A program made the translations under genes and the position numbers. Below the pieces are notes generated by a model, which was given only the letters and a program-made list of their open reading frames with translations, searched no databases and was not told where the DNA came from. DNA of 64,000 nucleotides. Origin: Epiperipatus broadwayi. Its lineage: Eukaryota; Onychophora; Udeonychophora; Euonychophora; Peripatidae. The stretch covers positions 2,046,001-2,110,000 of the forward strand of contig JAQFVV010000056.1 in NCBI GenBank assembly GCA_028023455.1, read 5' to 3'. Below, one piece after another: positions 54,501-57,844 of the stretch; position 1 is the stretch's first letter; each line of letters starts with the position of its first letter.

Positions 54501-57500
54501 GTGCCTCTTTTTATGCAGTAGATACATTCCACAGAAGACCCACATAAAAAAATTTGCACAAAAATAGATTTAACTTACTTTGAAAAATTTGGGATATGCT
54601 CCGTAATTTTCAAAAATCGCATAACACCTAAGCAACAAGATAAAATTACTTTAAAATTCGCATAAAAAAAATAAGAAAATAAAGTATGATTAATAAAAAA
54701 TTTCAAATATTTTGAAAAAAATTGATACAAGACAAAGTTTTTTTTTACTTTTTTATTAACTATTTAATTTTATTCAAAACAATATGTTTATATGTGTAAT
54801 TTATTTTACATTTTTTCATACATATTTTAATCATTATCGCTATTTGACAATATGCGGGTTCATTTGTGAACTGGTAAGAAATCATATTCGTCACAAGAGG
54901 AAACACAAACAGCAGAATTAGCGCCAACTTCAGTCTCGTACTGTGTTAATGTTTTTCTGGTGACAATGTAATCGGTGATTAAACTTTGAGACAATGATTT
55001 TACTAATTGTTTACAAAGCTTGCGATATTCAGACATACAACTATTTAACTCTCGTTGGAATTTAAGAGCTCATTCATAATTTGTATCATTAACAAGAAAA
55101 TGATTTTCCAATTAATTTGAAAGTTGAAGATTTTCTTGAAACATTTTTGCTGTGAAACAAACAGGCTCCACTTTTGTTTCATTATCTTTTTCTAAATCTT
55201 CTACGGTATCTGAATTTATTGCTAAACCTTTTTCCAATAGGCATTTAAAGTATGTACAATTTAATGCGTGTATATAAAATGGGAAAATCCCAACATTAAA
55301 TGAAATATGAGTCTTCTTTATGGCATAAAACAAAACTGCATAAAAAGATATTAAGAAACATGAATCGCATAACTTCAAAATTGCATTAAAAAAAAATCTG
55401 CATAAAAAAAGATCCAGGTGTAGATGAAAAAAAGATATGCTGCACAAAGTTATAAGTAATTTAAAAAAAAACCCAAAACAAACACAAATATTTAATAGGC
55501 TGGACAATATTACAAAATCGGGTGAAACAATTTTGTTATTGCTTGCTCCACAATTTCATTTTCTTAAAGTTACTATGTATAATGATCATTTAATGAAATA
55601 GTACTGTAATTATTATATAAATCATTAATTTCTTTATAGCAAAGGTTCACAAAGTCTATCTCTATTATTAAATATTCATTTTAGCATTAACAATTGTTTG
55701 AATTTTTTCAGTTTCTATATTTCTTCTTAAAAAATGACTCTATGATGAATTTTACTATGAAACATATTCTGACAATGATTTCTATTTATTTAATGATAAT
55801 TATATCAATTCAATTTACAACATTTATTATATGTATACACTCATAGATAAATGCTATTTTTAAATAAATTCACTTGCAAATTGAATTGATTTTTTAAAAA
55901 AATATTTTTAATTAAAAAAAATTATGCTTAAAATAATCAAATTTACAAGGTAAGTCATAATATTAAACTGACTAATATTAAGTATAAATCATTCACAAAA
56001 ATGACTATTTAGAAGCAATCTATTATAGATTTGTAAAATCAAAAATAAAGTTTAATGATTGAACTATAAAACTAAAATTAGCCTTATTTTTTATGTTTAT
56101 GATAGTTCAATTTACTTCTAACAGATATGTCTCAGATACATTATTTTAGAAATAAAAGCAACGAGAATATGCAATCTACATTTTTAACCATATATTTCAG
56201 AAAACATTAGTCTGTGATTAGCATTTCTCTAGTATACTTAAAGAGTTTTTTTTTTTAAAAAAATATACATTACTATACGAAATTTCTTTATAAAGTAAGT
56301 AGCTCATTTTTTTCATGAAGATTAGGGCTTCTTTTTTCATGCCATTATGTTGACATAAAAACTTACTTCCATACAATGTCAACAAACGTTTGTGATTGAA
56401 CTTTAGTTATGTATTTTTGTGTTTTAAACATATATCTTCATTATCATTAGCAATCACTTATAAATGAATATGACCATTCTAACTATAAAAAAGGCTGGAG
56501 AAAGAAGAACAACTACATTAAAGATGAGCTTTTTTGCAATATTTACATAAACTCATCAATAAAACATCTTTATGCTGAAAGCACTGCATTCTTTTACATA
56601 TTCAAATATATATATACACAACACAAATCAAAGTTACTGTGCATGTAATTAAGGGATAAAATATGGATGTACAAGCTTTAGTATGAATAGCATAAGATGA
56701 CTACTAGATGATTACGACAGATAAAGATCAATAATCAGGAACAAATTTGAGATCTAGCATCTGATTTCTAGGAAGTAAATCAGGCAAAACTCTCTATACG
56801 TATTGCCATTCATAGATAATGGTGCTCATGTGATTTTTTAGGAAGTACAAACAACCAAATAATTCTAGAATAGAGTGAAAGAATGGATTATTACTGTTAT
56901 TGCAGACATTAAACATGATGTGGAGAATCATGTGATGCTTTGTTTTGGTACACAAATTTCCTAAGTTATAACAGAAAGATATCAAATGACATGGGAACTT
57001 CATGACTATCAGGCCCCAAACAAACATAAATAACTGAAAGTTAGCAGTCAGAAAAAATACAACAATGTTTTGAAAACAATATCTTTAGCCTTTGATAAAC
57101 TAACATTGCATCTTACAAGGTTGCAAGCAATATTCTTGGTTGAGTCATTGCTTACTGGTTAACAATTAACCACTATAGATCGGAAGGCCATTCTACTATT
57201 AATAAGTTGTGAATTCCTTAGTAGCTTAAGTTAACATTCAGAACAGATGCACATATACGCAAAGATTTACTACATCAACTGTTCCAAGATCAATAACAAT
57301 ATTCTAAAATAAAAAAACTTACTTGACTGGCATTAAAAGAACTTTGAAGATTTAAATCACTTATAATCCAAGCTGCCTGCAAAAAAAAACAACAAAAAAA
57401 CACCTTTAAAATTCTTTTGGCGAAATCTAGAACCAGATAGCATTTAAGGATTAAATTCATAAAAACAGAATAATTAGCAACATACCTGTATGCATTGATG

Positions 57501-57844
57501 ATTTTTTATCAACTGTTTTACATTTGTCATAAGATGTTCCTTTACTTGGTGAAGCTTAAATATCAAACAAACTTCAGGAAATATTTTGCAGCGATAGGTT
57601 AGAAAAAAAACTTCTAACTGTAGATGAAGAGTTAAAAGATGCTCACAAGAATGGTCATATTTTTTTAACCAATGAGAAAAAGATTTCAAAATAAAAAACT
57701 GGTATTGATTTCTACTATATAAATAGCAGCTGTCTTTTAATAGTGTTATGCATTGATAATAAGGATTTTCTGCTTGTTGAAAACATTGTAAAAAGTATCG
57801 ATTTAAAACAATTTGTAACCAGTTGTTGTTTTCAAAAGTCATAC
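3388..57844 (-). CDS. EXD3: exonuclease mut-7 homolog (EXD3-like), 10 exons, partial at both ends
   Basis: Transcript order: 57844-57486, 57376-57323, 51330-51206, 41214-41117, 18954-18881, 15464-15426, 12615-12500, 10717-10600, 5211-5150, 3524-3388. Each exon has a 3' AG and a 5' GT, and all nine junction phases agree, giving 1182 bp with 393 open codons. Residues 1 to about 290 are a helical, Leu-rich N-terminal part. Residues 302-393 are the start of a DEDD (RNase D/WRN-type) 3'-5' exonuclease domain, with D335-x-E337 inside [12 protein letters not shown]. This motif, the preceding [10 protein letters not shown] segment and the following [15 protein letters not shown] strand are what I know from the EXD3/mut-7 family, proteins of small-RNA or RNA 3'-end trimming. 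The catalytic domain remainder and any Mut7-C RNase domain must lie beyond position 1. About 80 N-terminal residues usual in the family were not found. Assignment is from remembered family motifs, not a search. Confidence 0.85.
3525..5149. other. intron, mostly unassigned
   Basis: A 1625-bp intron between EXD3-like exons. Apart from a fragment of repeat family R2 (4079-4255) it holds only A+T-rich sequence, including a T-run on the plus strand at about 3647-3664. The 73-codon open frame at 3878-4099 ends inside the R2 repeat and has no recognisable product. Confidence 0.6.
4079..4255. repeat. repeat family R2, copy a (fragment)
   Basis: Contains 'tgatgagtgctggttcagca', 'gatttgctatcttaatata' and a '..catg..gtagtcatg..' stretch. 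These recur in the same order at 18586-18785 and 47400-47625. Confidence 0.65.
5150..5211 (-). CDS. EXD3: EXD3-like exon 9 of those found: catalytic D-x-E motif
   Basis: 62 bp, residues 328-347 plus two bases of an Arg codon. The acceptor is ..gtaaatag. The donor chosen is gtgggt (5149-5144), because only this site, five bases past an alternative gtaagg, restores frame with the next exon and gives ..GIHLV-R-PSIFQ... The encoded [12 protein letters not shown] carries the two metal-binding acidic residues of motif Exo I (D335, E337), the hallmark of DEDD 3'-5' exonucleases in its EXD3/mut-7 form. This exon decides the family call. Confidence 0.92.
5868..6710 (-). mobile_element. RTE-clade LINE fragment E (degenerate)
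   Basis: Minus-strand remnant of the LINE seen best at 28234-29850. The GNMP-(M/Y)[11 protein letters not shown] segment (6074-6334) matches the region after the RT core. The 3' end at about 5870 matches the shared 'gtttaatccac...tctccaca' sequence. It reaches up into the RT thumb/palm and then fades at about 6710. It is heavily broken by frameshifts and stops. Confidence 0.75.
6711..7979. other. intron sequence, no feature recognised
   Basis: A+T-rich intronic DNA. A 40-bp exon-like stretch near 7385-7424 has a gtatgtt donor but the wrong phase for the EXD3-like gene and was not used. Nothing else is recognised. Confidence 0.5.
7980..8191. repeat. near-perfect hairpin (two arms of about 104 bp)
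   Basis: 7980-8084 is the inverted complement of 8088-8191 with only a few mismatches and a loop of about 3 nt (for example 'ggatgacttgtgttaccaag' against 'cttggtaacacaagtcatcc'). It is flanked by AT dinucleotide runs. It looks like a short fold-back element or MITE and encodes nothing. Confidence 0.88.
8402..8515. repeat. SINE-like repeat family R3, copy a
   Basis: Shares 'gaacttcttatgaactcccc'-type sequence and a 'ggatc..attctgg' block with 19501-19620. It sits directly before the RTE copy starting at about 8537. The tRNA boxes are less clear here than in the other copy. Confidence 0.45.
8537..10530 (+). mobile_element. RTE-clade LINE copy A, 5' truncated, broken
   Basis: Non-LTR retrotransposon pol: the linker after the endonuclease (8579-9019), the reverse transcriptase palm with [10 protein letters not shown] (motif A, about 9350), [10 protein letters not shown] (about 9520; the family has GVRQGDS) and [11 protein letters not shown] (catalytic box, about 9650). 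A C-terminal segment (9817-10341) follows with [22 protein letters not shown] and the GH-ARR motif changed to GYIARR. The frame breaks at about 9020, about 9120, 9300, 9598 and 10341. No endonuclease part remains. A SINE is inserted at 9715-9801. The 3' end lacks the (ATG)n tail of the copy at 28234. Confidence 0.9.
9715..9801 (-). mobile_element. tRNA-derived SINE inserted in LINE copy A
   Basis: An 87-bp insert interrupts the RT frame between identical 10-bp copies of tgctggagtt (9705-9714 and 9802-9811). On the minus strand it begins ggtcagtgcgactgccttgc, contains GGTTTGTGTCC (compare tRNA B-box GGTTCGANTCC), and ends in a poly-A tail (the T-run at 9715-9724). It is G+C-richer than its surroundings. 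The size, tail, B-box and target duplication fit a SINE moved by LINE machinery. Confidence 0.8.
10600..10717 (-). CDS. EXD3: EXD3-like exon 8 of those found: lead-in to exonuclease domain
   Basis: 118 bp, residues 289-327 (first base completes Arg288). The acceptor is a poly-T tract ending aaag; the donor is gtgag (10599-10595). It encodes a segment containing [15 protein letters not shown] and [11 protein letters not shown]. In EXD3 proteins this immediately precedes the D-x-E motif (the IxxID...F..C pattern of an RNase D-like first strand). It joins at phase 0 to [11 protein letters not shown] in the next exon. The neighbouring RTE copy A ends only about 70 bp away, so the LINE landed close to the splice donor. 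Confidence 0.9.
10718..12499. other. intron, no feature recognised
   Basis: A 1782-bp intron of A+T-rich sequence. I see no repeat copy shared with the rest of the window and no coding exon. Confidence 0.5.
12500..12615 (-). CDS. EXD3: EXD3-like exon 7 of those found
   Basis: 116 bp, residues 250-287 plus two bases of an Arg codon. The acceptor is a T-rich tract ending ttttcag; the donor is gttaga (12499-12494). It encodes [19 protein letters not shown] and a polar tail ending NPEVQ(R), a hydrophilic linker before the nuclease domain. Assignment rests on phase and position in the chain rather than a conserved motif. Confidence 0.82.
12815..13376. repeat. repeat family R1, copy c: complete fold-back element
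   Basis: Most complete copy. Arms 12818-12987 and 13207-13369 are inverted complements of about 165 bp (compare 'catgatcactatctcatact' with 'agtatgagatagtgatcatg'). They flank a central 220 bp that is found alone in the other copies. It carries no open frame, so it is presumably a non-autonomous DNA transposon. Flanks share 'tttagtcaaa.aacattag' on both sides (about 12793-12811 and 13370-13388), possibly a target duplication or outer arm. Confidence 0.8.
13389..14324. other. intron sequence, no feature recognised
   Basis: Part of the intron between the exons at 15426 and 12500. The open frame at 13684-13893 (69 codons) has no splice context or motif that I recognise. Poly-A runs occur at about 14047. 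Confidence 0.4.
14325..14640 (+). mobile_element. RTE-clade LINE fragment H (3' end only)
   Basis: The plus strand matches the 3' 300 bp of the RTE family: a 'gtaagagaaaa..tgtcactgac' piece (V-R-E-x-TGVTD region), 'aagaccacatgacaaat' and the final 'gcagtggattgataatggtt'. The reading frame is lost. Confidence 0.75.
15426..15464 (-). CDS. EXD3: EXD3-like microexon (exon 6 of those found)
   Basis: 39 bp, 13 codons, residues 237-249 ([13 protein letters not shown]), phase 0 at both ends. The acceptor is ..ttattgatag and the donor gtaagtggg is a full consensus. Its length and phase fit precisely between 18881-18954 and 12500-12615. Because it is a multiple of three, the frame would also hold if it were skipped, so it is less tightly constrained than the others. 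Confidence 0.75.
15465..18198. other. intron sequence, unclassified
   Basis: Microsatellite-like (AT)n occurs at about 15523-15534. Long open frames at 15657-15941 (plus), 16703-17020 (minus), 16972-17328 (plus) and 17408-17623 (minus) have no motif I recognise. Composition at 16970-17640 is slightly less A+T-rich, so an old, unrecognised transposon is possible. Confidence 0.4.
18199..18785. repeat. repeat family R2, copy b: fold-back element
   Basis: Arms 18199-18444 and 18533-18785 are imperfect inverted complements ('ctgaaccagcactcatcag' versus 'ctgatgagtgctggttcag'; 'caaactctccac' versus 'gtagtttgaaag'), with a spacer of about 90 bp. One arm recurs at 4079-4255, and an arm plus centre at 47228-47625. 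Short open frames in both arms give similar peptides only because the arms are copies of each other. Confidence 0.75.
18881..18954 (-). CDS. EXD3: EXD3-like exon 5 of those found
   Basis: 74 bp, residues 213-236; two leading bases complete Asp212. The acceptor is ..ctattttcag and the donor gtaagttaac is a full consensus. It encodes [20 protein letters not shown] followed by TYID, a basic segment that fits the pre-nuclease part of EXD3-like proteins. The next exon upstream is 22 kb away, across the nested retroelements. Confidence 0.85.
19501..19620 (+). repeat. SINE-like repeat family R3, copy b
   Basis: Possible tRNA promoter boxes: TAGTGCAATAA at 19502-19512 (A-box consensus TRGYNNARNNG) and AGTTCCAATTC at 19550-19560 (B-box consensus GGTTCGANTCC), about 38 bp apart. 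The 3' half 'caacttcttatgaactttc' matches copy a at 8402-8515. No clear target duplication. Confidence 0.5.
19621..22059. other. 22-kb intron, unclassified part
   Basis: A+T-rich DNA with a short GT-repeat at about 20632-20647. The antisense-overlapping open frames at 19688-20011 and 19954-20136 have no recognisable product. 20990-21900 is somewhat more complex sequence but matches no family I know. Confidence 0.4.
22060..25090 (-). mobile_element. RTE-clade LINE copy B, longest copy, interrupted
   Basis: The only copy retaining endonuclease sequence: 24851-25084 encodes [20 protein letters not shown], like the middle to C-terminal part of APE-type endonucleases of RTE elements. Then come [15 protein letters not shown] (about 24725-24775), the linker (23518-23935), RT remnants (22757-23350, with a degraded F-A-(D)D box) and the C-terminal segment (22070-22669). 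The 3' end is near 22060, beside 'atcatcatcattg'. There are many stops and frameshifts. It is interrupted by the fold-back element at 23994-24722. The first part of the endonuclease is missing beyond about 25090, where a local palindrome suggests a rearrangement. Confidence 0.85.
23994..24722. mobile_element. 729-bp fold-back element inserted in LINE copy B
   Basis: Flanked by perfect 13-bp direct repeats atttaaattcatt (23981-23993 and 24723-24735). Arms of about 320 bp: 23994-24315 pairs with about 24350-24668 ('cagtacatgcgc' versus 'gcgcatgtactg'; 'tttgatttgggagcatgaag' versus its complement). The right end 24669-24722 repeats, inverted, the centre around 24290-24345. There is no coding potential. 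The uninterrupted LINE frame continues on both sides. Confidence 0.85.
25091..28070. other. 22-kb intron, mostly unclassified
   Basis: The open frame at 25117-25455 has no recognised motif. 26137-26815 is LTR-like (separate entry). The remainder is A+T-rich DNA without shared repeats. Confidence 0.4.
26137..26815 (+). mobile_element. possible solo LTR
   Basis: A unique, less A+T-rich leader (26320-26470) follows a textbook TATA element tataaatagggagg at 26287. AATAAA-type sites lie downstream (about 26724). TG...CA limits can be drawn at about 26137 and 26815 but are not certain. There is no second copy in the window and no sure target duplication, so this is an inference from promoter-like layout. 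Confidence 0.3.
28071..28178 (+). mobile_element. 5' LTR, first part, of the plus-strand gypsy element
   Basis: Begins TGATATGTATGC (with a 16-bp tandem duplication) and matches the start of the 3' LTR at 39919-40020 nearly base for base until ..ttttaaaag. There the second gypsy element is inserted. The LTR resumes at 37409. Confidence 0.85.
28179..30217 (-). mobile_element. 3' LTR of the minus-strand gypsy element (409 bp, split by LINE C)
   Basis: On the minus strand it starts TGCAATGTATGTGAAAG next to a polypurine tract and ends GAATATAGCA. 30072-30217 matches 37257-37403 (shared 'ataagataatatctggttcc' and 'ttcttggcaatgaatactc'). Without the LINE and its target duplication the LTR is 28179-28233 plus 29864-30217. 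Confidence 0.85.
28234..29850 (-). mobile_element. RTE-clade LINE copy C, youngest and best preserved
   Basis: A 5'-truncated insertion with a perfect 13-bp target duplication tagcagtatgaat (28221-28233, 29851-29863). The 3' end is an (ATG)n-type tail (28234-28251). The reverse transcriptase is nearly open: 29833-28931 carries [10 protein letters not shown] (motif A), [10 protein letters not shown] and [10 protein letters not shown] (catalytic aspartates). 28967-28752 and 28730-28254 carry the C-terminal segment with [30 protein letters not shown] and [11 protein letters not shown] see two lesions: a one-base frame change just after the FADD box (about 28995) and a stop in place of Trp at about 28750. 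The endonuclease is absent through truncation. Confidence 0.93.
30218..30235 (-). promoter_or_regulatory. polypurine tract of the minus-strand gypsy element
   Basis: On the minus strand AGGAGTAGGAAAGGGTAG lies directly against the TG of the 3' LTR. This is the expected site of plus-strand DNA priming. Confidence 0.75.
30560..31530 (-). pseudogene. gypsy integrase, interrupted
   Basis: Read on the minus strand: H-x-H of the H2C2 zinc finger in [15 protein letters not shown] (about 31470) and its CKPC end in another frame (about 31350). Next is the core start [20 protein letters not shown] with the first catalytic Asp (about 31230-31280), then ..EIFSYHG. A 221-bp foreign stretch (30913-31133) follows, then [30 protein letters not shown] (about 30850-30920), and a C-terminal piece with [11 protein letters not shown] (30562-30798). 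It would act in the nucleus to insert element cDNA, but stops, a frameshift and the insertion inactivate it. Confidence 0.88.
30913..31133. repeat. 221-bp direct repeat, copy 1 (inside the integrase)
   Basis: About 98% identical by eye to 32332-32553 (differences include gtgaag/ggaag, atacgct/atatgct and one indel near the end). It lies between two integrase segments that are normally contiguous. Confidence 0.9.
31535..32056 (-). pseudogene. gypsy RNase H and pre-integrase spacer
   Basis: Encodes the Ty3/gypsy RNase [34 protein letters not shown] and the ending KHADALSHV (usually ADALSR). Then comes the spacer before integrase, with [17 protein letters not shown], the same segment found on the plus strand at 39500-39600. 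The upstream RT core is not found; only a short ..FIAPLAA-like trace lies near 32080-32110. Minus strand, continuous with the integrase. Confidence 0.88.
32332..32553. repeat. 221-bp direct repeat, copy 2
   Basis: Second copy of 30913-31133. It also carries the 15-16 bp at the low end that in copy 1 belong to integrase codons. Confidence 0.9.
32981..34284 (-). mobile_element. Tigger/pogo-like DNA element 1 (non-autonomous)
   Basis: Inverted ends: TACCCGGATCTCTTTTTATG at 32981, and at 34284 the complement of CACCTGGGTCTCGTTTT. A TA lies before the left end; the right flank is changed to GA. It shares its interior, in reverse order, with 34400-35373. It contains a palindrome of about 100 bp at 33098-33199. 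There is no intact transposase. Confidence 0.85.
33098..33199. repeat. palindrome of about 100 bp inside Tigger-like element 1
   Basis: 'gaagtcgagctccgataatg' pairs with 'cattatcggagttcgacttc'. The homologous palindrome is at about 35208-35309 in element 2. It is absent from the third copy at 54496-55420, so it was inserted in the ancestor of elements 1 and 2. Confidence 0.8.
34400..35373 (+). mobile_element. Tigger/pogo-like DNA element 2 (non-autonomous, 974 bp)
   Basis: Ends CACCTGGGTCTCGTTTTACG and its inverse GAGACCCAGGTG, both flanked by TA (34398-34399, 35374-35375) as expected for the Tc1/mariner superfamily. It faces element 1 head to head, 115 bp apart, forming a composite inverted repeat of about 2.4 kb. 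Confidence 0.88.
35374..36320 (-). pseudogene. internal region of the minus-strand gypsy element, gag-like remnant
   Basis: Minus-strand codons include [12 protein letters not shown] at about 36205-36250, resembling a zinc-knuckle end (C..GHxxxxC) with its first Cys lost. Another stretch at 35420-35560 reads as a polar, Arg/Lys-rich segment broken by stops. Plus-strand open frames at 35645-35854 and 35915-36103 are treated as shadows. Confidence 0.4.
36321..36687 (-). mobile_element. RTE-clade LINE copy D (last 365 bp only)
   Basis: Nearly identical to the 3' end of copy C (28254-28620), with [26 protein letters not shown] and [10 protein letters not shown] intact in 36656-36321. It is severely 5' truncated at 36687. 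No target duplication was identified, and the (ATG)n tail is reduced to 'catca'. Confidence 0.88.
36688..37256. other. unclassified part of the minus-strand gypsy element
   Basis: This should contain the rest of the 5' LTR and the primer site, but it does not match the 3' LTR beyond 37257. It includes a tight G/C-richer patch 'ggggttgtcagctaccctta' at about 36910. It may be a replacement or another insertion. Confidence 0.4.
37257..37403 (-). mobile_element. 5' LTR remnant of the minus-strand gypsy element
   Basis: 147 bp matching 30072-30217. On the minus strand it starts TGCCAAGTACGTGAAAG, and it abuts the target duplication AAAAG. Confidence 0.85.
37409..38090 (+). mobile_element. 5' LTR, second part, of the plus-strand gypsy element
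   Basis: Continues the LTR from 28178. It matches 40021-40605 throughout ('agatgga..aggagtactagcc', 'ttggagcttcatctgtgta', 'atattaaattatctaaatat'). It ends CA at 38090. It contains a 90-bp tandem duplication (37521-37610, 37611-37700) that the 3' LTR lacks. Confidence 0.88.
37521..37700 (+). repeat. 90-bp tandem duplication inside the 5' LTR
   Basis: Units 37521-37610 and 37611-37700 share 'ccttcatgagataaac', 'ttaattaaagtcagaaag' and 'ggagattaaa'. The 3' LTR has one unit at about 40130-40219. Confidence 0.9.
38094..38111 (+). promoter_or_regulatory. probable tRNA primer-binding site
   Basis: TGGTGCAGTCACAG lies three bases after the LTR end, as expected for a site complementary to a tRNA 3' end (CCA). 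A following 'gattcgaacc' looks like T-arm complement but is about 3 nt too distant for a standard tRNA, so the primer is not named. Confidence 0.55.
38164..38900 (+). pseudogene. gypsy gag with zinc knuckle, broken
   Basis: Starts [20 protein letters not shown] at 38164 and stops at 38343 after RLPEP. Capsid-like sequence continues in other frames ([20 protein letters not shown] at about 38435-38495; [12 protein letters not shown]). A perfect CX2CX4HX4C knuckle, [14 protein letters not shown], is at about 38778-38820, followed by a degenerate second one (KKGHMEKN). Gag would package the element RNA in the cytoplasm. Several stops and frame changes make it non-functional. Confidence 0.85.
39001..39320 (+). 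pseudogene. gypsy aspartic protease remnant
   Basis: [12 protein letters not shown] at about 39030-39066 occupies the place of the retropepsin active site (D-T/S-G), with Asp changed to Asn and a frame change after it. The frame 39060-39320 continues with the flap region and the C-terminal [15 protein letters not shown] (the LLGxDWL motif of the family). Catalytically dead as it stands. Confidence 0.8.
39466..39753 (+). pseudogene. gypsy pre-integrase spacer, RT and RNase H deleted
   Basis: [16 protein letters not shown] and [15 protein letters not shown] are the spacer that precedes the integrase zinc finger, homologous to the minus-strand copy near 31560-31640. It follows the protease by only about 150 bp, so RT, RNase H and most of the integrase are missing. 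The element has an internal deletion and could have moved only with proteins supplied by other copies. Confidence 0.8.
39919..40605 (+). mobile_element. 3' LTR of the plus-strand gypsy element
   Basis: Starts TGATATGTATGTG and aligns with 28071-28178 and then 37409-38077. It lacks the last 13 bp (ttagacatacca) present in the 5' LTR, so the 3' edge is damaged. Confidence 0.85.
40606..41116. other. 22-kb intron, end, no feature recognised
   Basis: A+T-rich DNA between the 3' LTR and the next EXD3-like exon. Confidence 0.5.
41117..41214 (-). CDS. EXD3: EXD3-like exon 4 of those found
   Basis: 98 bp, residues 180-211; the first base completes Leu179 and the last starts Asp212. The acceptor is a poly-T tract ending ttacag and the donor is gtaatt (41116-41111). 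It encodes [20 protein letters not shown] followed by [12 protein letters not shown], an amphipathic segment of the N-terminal helical part. It is the last exon before the 22-kb intron in transcript order. Its two split codons match both neighbours, which would be unlikely by chance. Confidence 0.86.
42881..43560. repeat. unclassified sequence with imperfect tandem units
   Basis: 43319-43392 and 43394-43468 are related units of about 75 bp ('agct.atg..atgc.aacaa', 'ctgat...gacaatt/attgc.tgg'). 43035-43080 and 43083-43130 share 'tttggttttaat/tttggctttaat' and 'ggccaac'. Overlapping open frames on both strands (42881-43129 plus, 42901-43086 and 43332-43547 minus) have no recognised product. Confidence 0.4.
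44280..45031. mobile_element. possible solo LTR or unclassified element
   Basis: Distinct, more complex sequence bounded by TGTTAAAAATTG (44280) and CATCCTGTTACA (45031). These fit TG...CA LTR edges, but no target duplication or second copy is visible. Confidence 0.25.
47228..47625. repeat. repeat family R2, copy c
   Basis: Carries the arm ('ccaactgatgattgctggttt', 'gaaagtctg') plus central sequence ('gttgaagagttggag') found at 18445-18785. The opposite arm is missing. Confidence 0.65.
47750..49585 (+). mobile_element. RTE-clade LINE copy F, old and heavily mutated
   Basis: Follows the RTE order from the linker (a NKKITDL-like piece at about 47806) through RT traces ('gcagatgaagtgattattttt' for the F-A-D-[D/E] box at about 48890) to the C-terminal 'ggagagatgtatgttggg' (about 49265) and an (ATG/ATGATG) end at about 49575. 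There are stops throughout. Confidence 0.8.
49897..51065 (+). mobile_element. RTE-clade LINE copy G
   Basis: Starts inside the RT at [20 protein letters not shown] (49906), with [12 protein letters not shown] (motif A damaged), 'ttttgcagatgatatagttgtttttg' as the FADDIVVF box (about 50297), and a C-terminal part with GSETWTLN and ATG-rich 3' end at about 51065. It is better preserved than copy F, in the same orientation about 300 bp downstream of it. Confidence 0.85.
51206..51330 (-). CDS. EXD3: EXD3-like exon 3 of those found
   Basis: 125 bp, residues 138-178 plus two bases of Leu179. The acceptor is a T-rich tract ending ttaccag and the donor is gtaag (51205-51201). It encodes [20 protein letters not shown] followed by [12 protein letters not shown]: a helix pair with the L-E/Q-x-L..LVxLLD-W/L-C type pattern of the EXD3 N-terminal region. 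RTE copy G ends about 140 bp away. Confidence 0.87.
51331..54495. other. intron, mostly unclassified
   Basis: 51532-51870 has a purine-rich plus strand (antisense open frames that look like low-complexity artefacts). A weak repeat R1 relic lies at 53276-53400. Nothing else is recognised. Confidence 0.4.
53276..53400. repeat. old fragment of repeat family R1
   Basis: 'cagtaatcactga', 'cagaccagtttctggctttt' and 'gcctttgtcag' match the R1 order at lower identity than the other copies. Confidence 0.45.
54496..55420. mobile_element. Tigger/pogo-like DNA element 3 with transposase traces
   Basis: Inverted ends CACCTGTGCCTCTTTTTATG and the complement of CACCTGGATCTTTTTTTATG, with TA on both sides (54494-54495, 55421-55422). 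The minus strand at about 55260-54870 reads as one frame with few stops, containing [14 protein letters not shown] and [20 protein letters not shown]. That is plausibly the C-terminal tail of a pogo-type transposase. It is homologous to elements 1 and 2 but lacks their palindrome. Confidence 0.82.
55421..57322. other. intron, mostly unclassified
   Basis: A possible R1 scrap is at about 56784-56835 ('aggcaaaactctctata...ggtgctcatgtga'). No exon fitting the neighbouring phases was found. Confidence 0.4.
57323..57376 (-). CDS. EXD3: EXD3-like exon 2 of those found
   Basis: 54 bp, 18 codons, residues 120-137 ([18 protein letters not shown]), phase 0 at both ends. The acceptor is a T-rich tract ending ttgcag and the donor gtaagttt is a full consensus. 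It is separated from the next upstream exon by the shortest intron of the gene (57377-57485, 109 bp). The 'AAxI...L..L...F' pattern continues the helical N-terminal part of EXD3-like proteins. Confidence 0.88.
57486..57844 (-). CDS. EXD3: EXD3-like exon 1 of those found: N-terminal helical region
   Basis: 359 bp, 119 codons from the ATG at 57842-57840, the longest open exon in the gene. The donor is gtatgtt (57485-57479). Position 57845 is preceded on the minus strand by ..aatgttatag, a weak acceptor, leaving two bases (GT) before the ATG. The exon may therefore be internal, with an earlier exon ending at phase 1, or the ATG may be the start. The protein is Leu/Phe/His-rich and helical, ending [20 protein letters not shown]. 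Family members I recall have about 80 more residues upstream, which I could not find in 57845-64000. Confidence 0.82.
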
